A stretch of DNA of 64,000 nucleotides from Ligilactobacillus salitolerans (GTDB taxonomy: Bacteria; Bacillota; Bacilli; Lactobacillales; Lactobacillaceae), in the NCBI RefSeq assembly GCF_003864415.1, contig NZ_BFFP01000008.1:16072-80071 (forward strand), read 5' to 3'. A model generated the notes under the pieces. That model had not been told where the DNA came from. It saw nothing but the letters and a program-made list of their open reading frames with translations, and made no database searches. Shown here in pieces: positions 9,247-17,770 of this stretch; positions within the stretch are counted from its first letter, which is position 1, and each line of letters starts with the position of its first letter. Both the position numbers and the translations under genes were made by a program.

Positions 9247-9404
9247 CCCTATTTTTTAACCTAGCATCGCCGATTTCGTAAATAGTCTGCTGGATACCGC
9301 TTGTTTACAGGCAAAAGCAGGTTCGCAATAGTGGCATTATTCTAAGAAACTGTTGTCAACAGAGCCATTTTAATAAGTACTTTTCCAAAAAAATAAAAAA
9401 AAAC

Positions 9405-9433
9405 TTACACGCAACATTTTTTTCTGCTATGAT
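9405..9433 (+). promoter_or_regulatory. Promoter of the DHA2-type exporter gene
   Basis: TTACAC (9405-9410), 17 bases, TATGAT (9428-9433). It is divergent from the T-box promoter and leaves an mRNA leader of about 100 bases before the GTG start. Confidence 0.6.
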
Positions 9434-9539
9434 AATCACATTGCGCTAAAAAAACGCATAACCACGCGCTTTTTAGTCATTGGGCAGCAAATCAAAACTT
9501 GCCGCAATAAATATTTTTTTGAAAAGTGAGGAATTTTCA

Positions 9540-10964
9540 GTGGAATTATCAGCATCACCATCTTTAGCAGAACAAAAAGCCCGGGTCGAAGTCAAGCACC
9601 CGTGGATGGCCATGGCCGGCATTATGATTGGCGCCTTTGTCGGCATGTTGTCAGAAACATCTTTAAATATCGCTTTGCCGCAATTAATGAAGATCTTTGG
9701 CTTAGAAGCCGGTACAGTTCAGTGGCTGATCACGGGTTATATGCTTGTGATCGGGATCATCTTACCGTTCTCTAGTCTAATTACCAAATGGTTTACGACC
9801 CGCCAGATCATTCTCTTCGCCTTGGGTGATTTCATTGTCGGCGCAGCTATTTCAGCTCTGGCACCTAATTTTGCAATTTTATTGGTCGGCCGCTTGATTC
9901 AAGGGATCGCTACTGGCTTAATTTTACCTTTGATGTTTACTGTCGCCATGACAGTCTTCCCGCCCTATAAACTTGGGACAGCTATGGGCATGTGTTCATT
10001 AGTAATTATGTTTGCACCTGCAGTTGGCCCGACTATTACCGGTCTGGTCTTAGGCAAATTATCTTGGAACTGGATCTTTTGGATCTTTATTCCCTTTTTA
10101 GCAATTGCTTTGCTTTTTGGTATTTTTGGCTTAAAGAATGTGGGACACATCACCAAGCCCCACGTTGATTTCTTATCCTTGGTCGAATCGATCGCCGGCT
10201 TTTCTTGCTTAGTCATGGGTGCCAGCTTTGCTTCGACCTTAGGCTGGCTTTCACCAGCAGTCTTAGGTTTACTGATCGTTGGTCTTATGATCTTAGCTCT
10301 CTACGTTCATCGTCAATTGACGCTTGAACAGCCGATTTTAAACCTCCGTGTTTTTGCTAAACCAGCCTTCGTAAAAGGGACTCTCTGTGTGATGATCGAT
10401 TTTGCGATCATCTTGTCTGCGATGTACCTCTTGCCCCAATATATTCAACGTGGAATGCTGGTCGCAGTAGCATTGACAGGAATCATCATGCTGCCTGGCG
10501 GAGCAATGAACGCGCTGGTCTCTGCGCTCGCTGGGCGTCTGTATGACTCAGTCGGTGCCAAGGTTCCAGCGGTCCTTGGCTTTGTTATCGCCGCAATTGG
10601 TACTTTGTTGTTGCTTTTTGCTGACAAAGGCTCTTCGATCGCCTACGTAATCACCGCTCACGTGATCTTGATGATCGGCTGTCCACTGGCGATGTCGCCC
10701 TCCCAGACCCATGCCTTAAATTCTCTGGCAGGAATCGAATCAGCTGATGGCAGTACGATCTTAAATACTCTCCAGCAGGTCGTAGGCGCCATCGCAACAG
10801 CCTTGGCAACGAGTTTCCTAGCAATGGGCGAACATGCTTATCAAGGGGCAAATCAAGCTGCAGCTTTCACCAACGGTGTGCACTACGGCTTATACTTTAC
10901 CTTAGCTTTAACAGTTGTCGGCATGTTGATCGCCTTAACTTTTAAAAAGACTCCAAACAAATAA
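9540..10964 (+). CDS. MFS drug:H+ antiporter, DHA2 (EmrB/QacA) type
   Basis: A 474-residue, about 14-helix major facilitator exporter. The N-terminal helix region has SETSLNIALPQLMKIFGLEAGTVQWLITGYMLVIG, typical of the 14-TMS DHA2 family, and motif C-like GPTITGLVLG follows helix 4-5. GTG 9540 is chosen as the start because GTGAGGA lies 8 bases upstream; the frame extends back to TTG 9480 without an SD. The gene is monocistronic between its own promoter and a hairpin terminator. It resembles the second DHA2 protein at 60969-62372. The exported compound is unknown; lipophilic drugs are usual for the family. Confidence 0.88.
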   Translation: MELSASPSLAEQKARVEVKHPWMAMAGIMIGAFVGMLSETSLNIALPQLMKIFGLEAGTVQWLITGYMLVIGIILPFSSLITKWFTTRQIILFALGDFIVGAAISALAPNFAILLVGRLIQGIATGLILPLMFTVAMTVFPPYKLGTAMGMCSLVIMFAPAVGPTITGLVLGKLSWNWIFWIFIPFLAIALLFGIFGLKNVGHITKPHVDFLSLVESIAGFSCLVMGASFASTLGWLSPAVLGLLIVGLMILALYVHRQLTLEQPILNLRVFAKPAFVKGTLCVMIDFAIILSAMYLLPQYIQRGMLVAVALTGIIMLPGGAMNALVSALAGRLYDSVGAKVPAVLGFVIAAIGTLLLLFADKGSSIAYVITAHVILMIGCPLAMSPSQTHALNSLAGIESADGSTILNTLQQVVGAIATALATSFLAMGEHAYQGANQAAAFTNGVHYGLYFTLALTVVGMLIALTFKKTPNK

Positions 10965-10969
10965 CTAAC

Positions 10970-11090
10970 GGTTCCAAGTCACTAGAAGATGGCTCCAAAC
11001 AGATTCAGTCTGGTTCCAAGTCGCTCGGAGATGGCTCCAAACAGATTCAGTCTGGTTCCAAGTTGAGCAAAGTGAGAGCCAATTGTCTGT
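10970..11090. repeat. 42-bp tandem repeat array A
   Basis: Two full 42-bp units (starting 10970 and 11012) and a partial third (11054). Each begins GGTTCCAAGTC and ends CAGTCT; the centre has GGCTCCAAACAGATT. The period and the conserved ends match array C at 54560-54830, and the period matches array B at 42768-42926. It begins 5 bases past the exporter stop codon, before its terminator, so it would be in the 3' UTR. Confidence 0.85.
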
Positions 11091-11113
11091 ATATTTTTTC
11101 AAACTAACTACCA

Positions 11114-11159
11114 AAACACCAGCAAATTTCATGCTTTGAAAATTTGCTGGTGTTTTTTT
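11114..11159 (+). terminator. Terminator of the DHA2-type exporter gene
   Basis: The stem AACACCAGCAAATTT pairs with AAATTTGCTGGTGTT around a short loop and is followed by T7. It shares the core GAAAATTTGCTGG with the hairpin at 5932-5966. Confidence 0.85.
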
Positions 11160-11300
11160 GAAACTGATCATAAGAAATCTAGCTGGAAAGCGAACTAAAG
11201 GCTACCTCTTTGAATTTTTTAATGAGTTCAAAGTTACTTCCGTCGACAATAAAAGGTTTGAATCTTCCAATTTAGCTTTCAACCCCTAGACAAATAAATA

Positions 11301-11345
11301 AAAGGTCAGCAACTTCCAAAAAATTGGCGGTTACTGACCTTTTTT
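11301..11345 (-). terminator. Bidirectional terminator hairpin
   Basis: AAAGGTCAG pairs with CTGACCTTT, and inner bases can extend the stem. T runs occur on both strands. It lies before the small zinc-ribbon gene and is the first hairpin that leftward transcription from the pentapeptide gene would meet. Confidence 0.7.
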
Positions 11346-11399
11346 CATTTACATTTATCCAAATCAGGCTTAATTTAGGGGGGAAAGAAGTGAATAGAT

Positions 11400-11534
11400 A
11401 TGAGCGATGAAATTAAAAAGATCCCGCAGCCGATCCGCGGCTACTGTCCTCGTTGCGGCCAGCCAATGAGGATCAACCATGGCTGGAATTCTTGTCCCCA
11501 CTGCCACATGATTTTTCAGTCTAACTTCAAATGA
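11400..11534 (+). CDS. 44-residue zinc-ribbon protein
   Basis: A short gene with a GGGGGGAAAGAAG ribosome binding region. The product has two CxxC knuckles, YCPRCGQ and SCPHCHM, spaced by about 14 residues, followed by MIFQSNFK. This is a single treble-clef or zinc-ribbon module with nothing else attached. Such mini-ribbons may bind RNA, DNA or a protein partner; no function can be assigned. Its stop codon directly abuts the stop codon of the convergent pentapeptide gene, with no base between them. Confidence 0.75.
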   Translation: MSDEIKKIPQPIRGYCPRCGQPMRINHGWNSCPHCHMIFQSNFK

Positions 11535-12125
11535 CTATTCCTTGAATTTGATCCCTAATAAACCAACAAAAACTGCAGCTTGCGGGATCGAGATCTGACA
11601 GCCTTTCAAAAGTCTTGGATCAACGTTTAGACTATCAAAAAAGCTGTTGGACAAATCGACTCCTTTGAGCGGGGTCCCCAAAAAATCGGTTCCATTCAAA
11701 TCACAGCGCTGAAAGGTCAGCCCCTTCTTGATCTTGACTTCTTGAAAGTATGCTTCTTGCAAACTACTGTCCAAAAAACTGCATTCTTCGAGCTTAGTGG
11801 CAGATAAATTCAGATAATCAGCCTTAGAGTCCACGATCGTACTTTTCAACAGAGTACTGCCGGAAAGATCAGCCCCCATCAAGCGGCACTTCCTGAACTC
11901 AGTCTGGTAAAAGAAGCTTTCCGTAAAGGTATTATTTAAGAACTCACAACCTTCAAAAACACAATTATCCCATTCACTGTGTGAAAAATCACTTTGGTCA
12001 AAGGTACAGTTTTTCAAGCTCACCTCTGCAAAACTCAATTTTTCGTCTGAGTATGTGAAATGACATTTTTCATAGCTCTCGCCGGCCTCGAGCTGATCCA
12101 AGCTTAATTGTTGTGCGCTGATCAT
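11535..12125 (-). CDS. Pentapeptide-repeat family protein
   Basis: A 196-residue protein made almost wholly of tandem A(D/N)LXX-like five-residue repeats, for example KCHFTYSDEKLSFAEVSLK, FDQSDFSHSEWDNCVF, CRLMGADLSGSTLLKS, RCDLNGTDFLGTPLKGVDLSNSFF. These fold as a right-handed quadrilateral beta helix. Relatives include Qnr/McbG DNA-gyrase protecting proteins and YjbI-type proteins of unknown role. Which applies cannot be decided; the Qnr-like length (about 200) makes topoisomerase protection possible. GGGAGGG lies 7 bases before ATG 12125, preferred over a longer frame to 12185. No hairpin separates its end from the convergent gene. Confidence 0.8.
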   Translation of the reverse strand: MISAQQLSLDQLEAGESYEKCHFTYSDEKLSFAEVSLKNCTFDQSDFSHSEWDNCVFEGCEFLNNTFTESFFYQTEFRKCRLMGADLSGSTLLKSTIVDSKADYLNLSATKLEECSFLDSSLQEAYFQEVKIKKGLTFQRCDLNGTDFLGTPLKGVDLSNSFFDSLNVDPRLLKGCQISIPQAAVFVGLLGIKFKE

Positions 12126-12249
12126 TGATTGACCCTCCCTATGCATGAGCATTAACACTTTATGTTCAACACTAACATAAAACATTCATCGGTTGAAACA
12201 TAATAACTGACTAAACTTGCTGAATTGGGAAAGAATAATGCTGTTACTG

Positions 12250-12301
12250 AAAAATTGTGGGATCTCTCAGAACGACCATTTCTGACCCACTAAACAATTT
12301 T
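12250..12301 (-). terminator. Terminator of the tetR-type gene
   Basis: A long imperfect inverted repeat: AAAATTGT/ACAATTTT outside, GTGGG/CCCAC and CAGAA/TTCTG inside. On the minus strand it ends in a T run, 40 bases past the regulator stop codon. Confidence 0.7.
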
Positions 12302-12339
12302 GGTTTACATAACTAGACTTATCCGTAGCAGTGAGTATA

Positions 12340-12897
12340 TTATAGCTCTTCAATTCCGTTTTTTACTAATTTCCACAAGAACTCAAATCTTCTTTGATAG
12401 TCGGGTAAATTCCAACTGTCTTTAAAGTTAGCTAATGTAAAAATTGAAAAAGCTGCAAGAATAGCTTCTGCACGTTCAAAGTTAGGGTCATTATACTGCA
12501 TGATTTGATTAATAATCTGATAAGCAGGAATTAAAACTGAATGGAGTGCTTGAGAGTTATTTTCAACGTACTGTGTGTTTAATAAAAACATTTTAGGGTC
12601 CTTGTTAAAGGCTCCTTTTTTTGCATTGACAAAATCCCAAAGCCAGTCGTGTAGTTGTTCCTCTTTATTAACCGTTGTATCTTCATTGAGCTGTACTTGT
12701 TCAATGATATTTTTTTTAAACCAAGCAGAAGTAACAGCTACCCACAGAGCTTGTTTATTTCTAAAATGTTTATAAATTGCCGCGTGAGTTACTCCAAGTT
12801 TAGTTGCAATTTGAGTCAAGGAAATCTTGGCAGACCCGGTTTCTTCGATTAATTGACTAGCAGTAGCAATAATACGTTCTTGTGTGATTTTTTCCAT
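12340..12897 (-). CDS. TetR/AcrR family transcriptional regulator
   Basis: A 185-residue one-component repressor. Residues 25-46 (ISLTQIATKLGVTHAAIYKHFRNKQAL) form the TetR helix-turn-helix with the usual YxHFxxK end. The C-terminal ligand domain is divergent; the WDFVNAKK and NFKDSWNLP segments do not identify an inducer. It is divergent from the oxidoreductase-esterase-OYE-SDR cluster, with a 175-base gap that holds a strong promoter, so it most likely represses that cluster in response to an electrophile or aromatic compound. That role is inferred from position only. Confidence 0.88.
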   Translation of the reverse strand: MEKITQERIIATASQLIEETGSAKISLTQIATKLGVTHAAIYKHFRNKQALWVAVTSAWFKKNIIEQVQLNEDTTVNKEEQLHDWLWDFVNAKKGAFNKDPKMFLLNTQYVENNSQALHSVLIPAYQIINQIMQYNDPNFERAEAILAAFSIFTLANFKDSWNLPDYQRRFEFLWKLVKNGIEEL

Positions 12898-12981
12898 AGC
12901 ATTACCTCAGTAAATACGGGCCTAATTAATTTAGTTGATGTTAGGATCTATAATAGCATAGGAAACCACAGGTAACAATCT

Positions 12982-13010
12982 TTGACTTTTGTAACTAAAA
13001 TAATTATAAT
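12982..13010 (+). promoter_or_regulatory. Promoter of the redox cluster
   Basis: TTGACT (12982-12987), 17 bases, TATAAT (13005-13010): a near-consensus sigma-A promoter in the gap between the TetR gene and the oxidoreductase. A strong promoter next to a divergent TetR gene suggests repression, although I could not define the operator. Confidence 0.75.
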
Positions 13011-13072
13011 TCGAGCTAAATTAGACTTTCCAAAAAAGTAGCTGAAAAAGACATGTTAATTGGAGGTAAGTT

Positions 13073-14073
13073 ATGAAAGCAGCACAGCTAGAAAAATACG
13101 CAAAAGATTTCACTTTACAGGTTAATGAGATACCAGTACCAGAAATTGGCGCAAATGATGTGTTAGTTAAGGTAAAAACGGCAGCTGTTAACCCAGTAGA
13201 CAGTTTAATTGGGACTGGCAGTCTCAAATTGATCCAGAATTATAAATTTCCCTTAACTATGGGTAATGAGTTAACGGGAATTATTGAAAAGCGAGGTAGT
13301 AAAGTTACAGATATACAGCTAGGCGAAGCAGTTTACACACGTCTACCGGTACAGAAATTGGAGCGTTTGCAGAATATGTAGTAATAGATAGTGGTGCTGT
13401 TGCACCTTTACCAGCTAATTTAAATTTTGTTACTGGAGCGGGAGTACCGCTTACAGGTTTAACTGCTTATCAAGGCCTATATGAAGAGCTGGAGGTAAAA
13501 CCAGGGGAGACAGTTTTTATTGCTGGTGGTTCTGGGTCGTTTGGACAAATGGCGGTACCACTTGCTAAGCATCTTGGTTTAAAAGTAATTGTTAGTGGTA
13601 ATACCAGTGCTAAAGAAAGAACTTTAGCACTTGGTGCAGATCAATACCTTGACTATCATAATGAAAACTATTGGGAGAAATTGGCAGATGTTGACTATGT
13701 GATTGATGCTTTAGGGCCAAATGAATTTGATCATGAACTGTCAATTATCAAGCAGGGTGGTCGGCTACTTTCTTTAAGAACGGGACCTAATAAACGCTTT
13801 GCAGTTGCTCATCATTTTTCTTGGGCGAAACAAAAGTTGTTTAGTTTGGCAGGTGCAAAATTTGATAAAAAAGCGGCCGAGAAGAATGTTGAATATCATT
13901 TTATTTTTGTTCGTAGCAATGGTAGTCAGCTAAAGAAAATTACGCAAATTGTTGAAGAAAATAACCTCATTCCAACAATTGATCCGACAGAGTTTCATAT
14001 TGAAGATATTAATGACGCTTTTAATTTGATCGCTAGTGGAAAAGCTAAAGGGAAAGTTGTGATTAAATTTTGA
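13073..14073 (+). pseudogene. Frameshifted NADP-dependent quinone oxidoreductase (MDR family)
   Basis: The sequence encodes a zinc-independent medium-chain dehydrogenase/reductase of the quinone oxidoreductase type, about 333 residues if intact. The N-terminal half (MKAAQLEKYAKDF... to YTRLP) is in one frame. From about 13349 the conserved continuation (IGAFAEYVVIDSGAV, then LTGLTAYQGLYEELEVKPGETVFIAGGSGSFGQMAV with the Rossmann glycine motif) is in another. Restoring one base near 13346-13348 gives a smooth RLPGTEIGAFAEYV, so a single-base deletion is the simplest explanation. The first frame ends 30 bases later. It is either an inactive gene or a sequencing error; downstream genes are intact. 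A good SD (GGAGG) precedes the ATG. Confidence 0.85.
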
Positions 14074-14092
14074 ATCGTGTTAATGGGTAATT

Positions 14093-15118
14093 ATGGTGGA
14101 CGATACAAAGCATACAAGTTATACAAGGAGGAGAATTAAAATTAAGGAGACAACAAAAATCGGCTTAGTTGGTTTGTCTGCTGGCCTTGTATTCGGGAAA
14201 TATCGGGCAATTAAAGAACAACGAAGTTTTAGAAGTTTAGTGTTGGAGAGATTACTCCCTCACATTCCAGCACTGCCGGAAATCAAAACAGAGCAAGATT
14301 TTCAGGAGGCTTTAGAAAAAAGTAAAAGAAGATACCAATTACCTAAAGCAGTCGCTGCCCTCTATCATGTTCATTATATCCAAGGGCAAAAAGGAGTTTT
14401 AGAAATGAATCCCCCGATTGTAAACAGCAAAAATCAAGTGATTTTCTATGTGCATGGTGGTGGTTACTGGGAACAACCTACAATAGCTCATTTTGCTACA
14501 ATCCATCGACTATCTACAGAATTAGGTTTAAGAGTAATTATGCCGATTTATCCTAAGGCACCAGCGTATAACGCCTATGATGCTTACGATATGGTTTTGA
14601 AAAGTTATTTGAGTTTGCTTAATGAGCAGCAGGTTGATTCTGCAAAGATAATATTCATAGGAGATTCGGCCGGAGCGGGGTTAATTTTGGCGCTTCTTCA
14701 ACGGTTACGTGATAAGCATTTACCGTTGCCCCAGCAGGCATTCTTACTTTCTCCTTGGTTGGATATTACTAATAGTAACGGTCAAATGGCCAAAATTCAG
14801 CCGGTTGACCCGATGCTTGACTTGTCAAATTTAAAGCTATTAGGAAAATATTATGCTGGTGACCTTGAGCCTAGAGATCCCCTTGTCAGTCCGCTATATG
14901 GAGATTCAGCTGCATTACCGCCAATATATGTCTTTACTGGGGATCATGATATTTTGAATGCTGATGCTGTGAAATTCCAGCAGATGGCTAATAAAAAAGG
15001 TTGGAACGTGACGACATTTTATTATCATGCTATGAGTCATGTTTTTTCGCTTTTTCCTACCCCTGAAGGGCTTGATTCACTGAAGCGAATAGTACGGATC
15101 ATTCAAACAAGTAATTAA
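14093..15118 (+). CDS. Alpha/beta hydrolase, hormone-sensitive-lipase-like esterase
   Basis: A 341-residue carboxylesterase-type hydrolase. It has the HSL-family oxyanion motif HGGGYW (about residue 121), the nucleophile elbow GDSAGAG, and a C-terminal FTGDHDIL (acid) and MSHVF (histidine). ATG 14093 has no good SD. In contrast, AAGGAGGAG at 14125-14133 lies exactly 7 bases before an in-frame ATT at 14141, after which the protein reads KETTKIGLVGLSAGLVFGK; the true start may be that ATT, or it may be a mutated ATG. The gene is third in the cluster order and 19 bases after the broken oxidoreductase. Substrate unknown. Confidence 0.8.
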   Translation: MVDDTKHTSYTRRRIKIKETTKIGLVGLSAGLVFGKYRAIKEQRSFRSLVLERLLPHIPALPEIKTEQDFQEALEKSKRRYQLPKAVAALYHVHYIQGQKGVLEMNPPIVNSKNQVIFYVHGGGYWEQPTIAHFATIHRLSTELGLRVIMPIYPKAPAYNAYDAYDMVLKSYLSLLNEQQVDSAKIIFIGDSAGAGLILALLQRLRDKHLPLPQQAFLLSPWLDITNSNGQMAKIQPVDPMLDLSNLKLLGKYYAGDLEPRDPLVSPLYGDSAALPPIYVFTGDHDILNADAVKFQQMANKKGWNVTTFYYHAMSHVFSLFPTPEGLDSLKRIVRIIQTSN

Positions 15119-15140
15119 AAATAATGGAGGCCTTTTATTT

Positions 15141-16202
15141 ATGGAAAAATTATGGGAGCCATTTGAGCTAGGTAAACTTCAACTAAAAAATAGGCTTGTT
15201 ATGGCACCAATGACTCGCAGTCGTGCTAAAGAGAACGGTACGGTTAATGAGTTAGCACCTGAATATTATGCCCAACGTGCCTCAATGGGATTGCTTATTA
15301 GCGAAGGTACCCAGCCGTCACCTGAAGGGCAAGGGTATCCTAGTACACCGGGGATTTATACTAATGCACAAATTTCTAGTTGGAAACAGGTTACTCAAGC
15401 GGTTCATGATGCAAATGGGAAATTATTTATTCAGTTGATGCATGTTGGTCGGATGGGACACCCTGATAATATCCCTACTCATCAGAAAGCAGTGGCACCA
15501 TCAGCAATTGCACCTGAAGAAAAAATTTTTACGAAAAAGGGAATGAAAGATATCCCAGTACCTCGTGCGTTAACAGTTGACCAAATTGAAGACACTATTA
15601 ATGCTTATCGCAAGAGTGCCAGAGCAGCCATTGAGGCAGGAGCGGATGGTGTTGAAATCCATGGGGCTAATGGTTATTTAATTCACCAGTTTTTGGGTGA
15701 AAATTCTAATAAGCGTCATGATGAATATGGTGGAAGTATTCAAAACCGGGCACTTTTTGCGCTAAAGGTTGCCAAAGCAGTGGTTGAGGAAATAGGGCCA
15801 CAAAGAGTTGGGTTTCGGATTTCACCTATGAATATGCTTGGTGGTGTAAATGAAGGCGAAAATGGAGCAGCCTTATATCATTACTTGGTATCAGAATTAA
15901 ACAAGTTGAATCTGGTCTATCTCCATATGATGCATGTTGGCCATGAAGAAGTTCTAGCAGATATTAGAAAAACATGGAAAAATTCATTGATTGTAAATCG
16001 TGCTGGACGAAAAATGACTGATGTTAGTCTAGATCTAGATAATGAGAATGCAGATTTAGTTTCAGTTGGAACGTGGGCCCTAGCTAATCCAGATTTGGTA
16101 GAGCGATTAAAGATACATGCACCACTTAATGAAGTGGATAAAGCTACGGTGTACGTTAATAATGGTGCAGTTGGTTACACAGACTATCCAACTTTGAACT
16201 AA
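15141..16202 (+). CDS. Old Yellow Enzyme family NADH:flavin oxidoreductase
   Basis: A 353-residue TIM-barrel FMN enzyme that reduces activated C=C bonds (enones, nitro compounds). Features in order: NRLVMAPMTRSRA (FMN binding, near residue 17), LISEGTQPSPEGQGYPSTPGIY, QLMHVGRMGHP, GADGVEIHGANGYLIHQFL (the HxxN pair that holds the substrate carbonyl), NKRHDEYGGSIQNR, and NRAGRKMTD near the C-terminus. GGAGG lies 10 bases before ATG. Together with the quinone oxidoreductase, SDR and TetR gene it looks like a reductive detoxification operon. The family is secure. Confidence 0.92.
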   Translation: MEKLWEPFELGKLQLKNRLVMAPMTRSRAKENGTVNELAPEYYAQRASMGLLISEGTQPSPEGQGYPSTPGIYTNAQISSWKQVTQAVHDANGKLFIQLMHVGRMGHPDNIPTHQKAVAPSAIAPEEKIFTKKGMKDIPVPRALTVDQIEDTINAYRKSARAAIEAGADGVEIHGANGYLIHQFLGENSNKRHDEYGGSIQNRALFALKVAKAVVEEIGPQRVGFRISPMNMLGGVNEGENGAALYHYLVSELNKLNLVYLHMMHVGHEEVLADIRKTWKNSLIVNRAGRKMTDVSLDLDNENADLVSVGTWALANPDLVERLKIHAPLNEVDKATVYVNNGAVGYTDYPTLN

Positions 16203-16292
16203 CCAATATTATCGGTGTTGTATCGTTGTGTTTTTGAATAATTAGTCTTTCAATTGTTCATTTTAAGTACTGAAGAATAAGAGGAGGAAAAT

Positions 16293-17042
16293 ATGGTTAA
16301 ACGTTTAAAAGACAAAGTTGCTATTATAACAGGTGGTATTTCCGGGATTGGAAAAGCGATTGCCCAGGATTTCTTGACTGAGGGTGCCAAAGTAATCATT
16401 ACTGGTCGCCGTGAAGCATTGGGTGCCAAAGTGGCTAAAGAGTTGGGCAATCAAGAACAAGTCCAATATGTTAAGCAAGATGTTACTAGCGAGTCAGACT
16501 GGGATAATGTTGTAACAACGACGTTTGCTAAATTTGGTCGTTGGGATATTTTAGTTAATAATGCCGGAATTGGAGGTTCAGGCCATCTGATTGTACAAAC
16601 AAGTTTGAAAGAATGGCAAGACGTTGTTAATACCAATTTAACAGGAAACTTCTTGGGTGTTCGAGTAGCTTTGAATCGGATGGATAGTGGCGCGATTGTG
16701 AATGTTTCTTCGGTACTTGGCATTTTTGCTCCAATGCCAGGGATAGGAAGTTATGCAGCAGCTAAGGGAGGTACATGTGCTTTAACAAAAGCTGCCGCTG
16801 TTGAAGCAATTAAAATGGATAAAAAAATTCGGGTTAACTCAGTTCATCCAGGGTTAGTTAAGACGGATATCGTTTCTGATGATATAAAAAAGGCTCTTAG
16901 TGAGTCTAAAGATCCTATCCCATTAATTGGGAATCCGATTGATGTTGCTAAGGCAGTAACTTATCTGGCATCAGATGAGGCAGCTTACACGACAGGAACA
17001 GAATTAGTAGTAGATGGGGGATCACTGGCTGGAAGGCACTAG
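16293..17042 (+). CDS. Short-chain dehydrogenase/reductase
   Basis: A 249-residue classical SDR. The cofactor motif TGGISGIGKA is at residues 13-22, NNAGIGG near 90, catalytic Ser in VNVSSVLG, and the YAAAKGG catalytic Tyr/Lys near 152. The C-terminal LASDEAAYTTGTELVVDGG is typical of 3-oxoacyl-ACP reductase or alcohol-dehydrogenase-like members. GTGR after strand 2 (TGRREALG) suggests NADP. AGGAGG precedes the ATG. The gene is last in the TetR-linked cluster and ends in a strong terminator. Substrate unknown. Confidence 0.92.
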   Translation: MVKRLKDKVAIITGGISGIGKAIAQDFLTEGAKVIITGRREALGAKVAKELGNQEQVQYVKQDVTSESDWDNVVTTTFAKFGRWDILVNNAGIGGSGHLIVQTSLKEWQDVVNTNLTGNFLGVRVALNRMDSGAIVNVSSVLGIFAPMPGIGSYAAAKGGTCALTKAAAVEAIKMDKKIRVNSVHPGLVKTDIVSDDIKKALSESKDPIPLIGNPIDVAKAVTYLASDEAAYTTGTELVVDGGSLAGRH

Positions 17043-17051
17043 AATAGTTTT

Positions 17052-17107
17052 ACATCAAAAAGAGCAAACCAGGGTTATTAGGAACGTTGGTTTGCTCTTT
17101 TTGATGT
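17052..17107 (+). terminator. Terminator of the redox cluster
   Basis: A perfect 20-bp inverted repeat (ACATCAAAAAGAGCAAACCA and its complement) with a loop of about 15 bases. Internal A and T runs make it work on both strands. Confidence 0.9.
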
Positions 17108-17224
17108 TAGTAGTTTTTTGATTAAGGGTCCATTTATAACAAATGGACCCTGGAGTTGATTCTTTCTTGAAGAAGGAAAACAATCAGGTACTTTTATCAA
17201 AACAATCTAGCCATTTTAGTATAT

Positions 17225-17542
17225 TTAATGCATTCCACCGAATATCATTCCAAAACCTGCACCAGTAGAACTAGTTCGATATTTTTCGCCAGTAATTTTT
17301 AGGTATATTTCTTTAACCTTCGGGGACAAAGCTGATTTCACTGCTAGAGGAGTTAAATCTGTCCGCAAATCGCTCGTTATTTTTGGTAAATATTCTTTAT
17401 TTTTCAGTGCATGCGCAGCTTTCTGTAAGATTGGGGTTTCCTCACTAGTCACTGACTCTGCTAAAGCTTCTCTAATATCAACAAATAGTTCGTCTTCTGG
17501 AGAAATTTTTTTTGCTTTGTTCTTTTTTGAAAAAATGCTCAT
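17225..17542 (-). CDS. Putative bacteriocin immunity protein
   Basis: A 105-residue basic protein, largely helical by composition, with the pattern LFVDIREALAES...ETPILQKAAHALKN...PKITSDLRTDLTPLAVKSALSPKVKEIYLKI. This helix spacing resembles the four-helix enterocin A-type immunity proteins; the resemblance is from memory and modest. The gene starts 17 bases after the stop of the relic bacteriocin gene and has AAGGTGG 10 bases before its ATG, the classical bacteriocin-immunity arrangement. The C-terminus is Gly/Phe rich (GAGFGMIFGGMH). Its promoter was probably lost when the IS element inserted upstream, so expression is doubtful. Confidence 0.6.
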   Translation of the reverse strand: MSIFSKKNKAKKISPEDELFVDIREALAESVTSEETPILQKAAHALKNKEYLPKITSDLRTDLTPLAVKSALSPKVKEIYLKITGEKYRTSSTGAGFGMIFGGMH

Positions 17543-17561
17543 TTATTTAGCACCACCTTAT

Positions 17562-17770
17562 TATTCCTTCCAGCTTCCACCTAGTGCGCCTTCCCATCCA
17601 TGTACAGATACACCAAAAGCAGCTTCAAAAGGAGACTTAGTAACTACGTAATGCCATTTTCCTTTTTTTGTCACGGTATTCATAACCATTAGCACAGTAA
17701 TAACCCTGAATAATTCATAGTTCTCGCTTGTAACAGTCGTTTTATTATTACATCAATGATTTTCTAACAT
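17562..17770 (-). pseudogene. Relic class IId bacteriocin gene, garvicin Q-like
   Basis: Two overlapping minus-strand frames together recover a bacteriocin. One frame gives GYYCANGYEYRDKK. The other gives KKGKWHYVVTKSPFEAAFGV followed by SVHGWEGALGGSWKE and a stop. They join at an A7 run (17676-17684 region); with six A they read through. From memory the joined peptide parallels garvicin Q (ANGY near the start, then NGKYVYRVTKDP, SAVFGV, NGWG). A start ATG at 17768-17770 with AAGGTG 8 bases upstream opens a leader that is interrupted by TGA after five codons and by a further frame change. The gene therefore looks dead. An IS1380-type element lies about 20 bases upstream. Confidence 0.65.

Noticed and set aside
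10965..11171. 68-codon minus frame over repeat array A
   Set aside because: Its sequence is a translation of the repeat units (WNQTESVWSHL twice) and the terminator.
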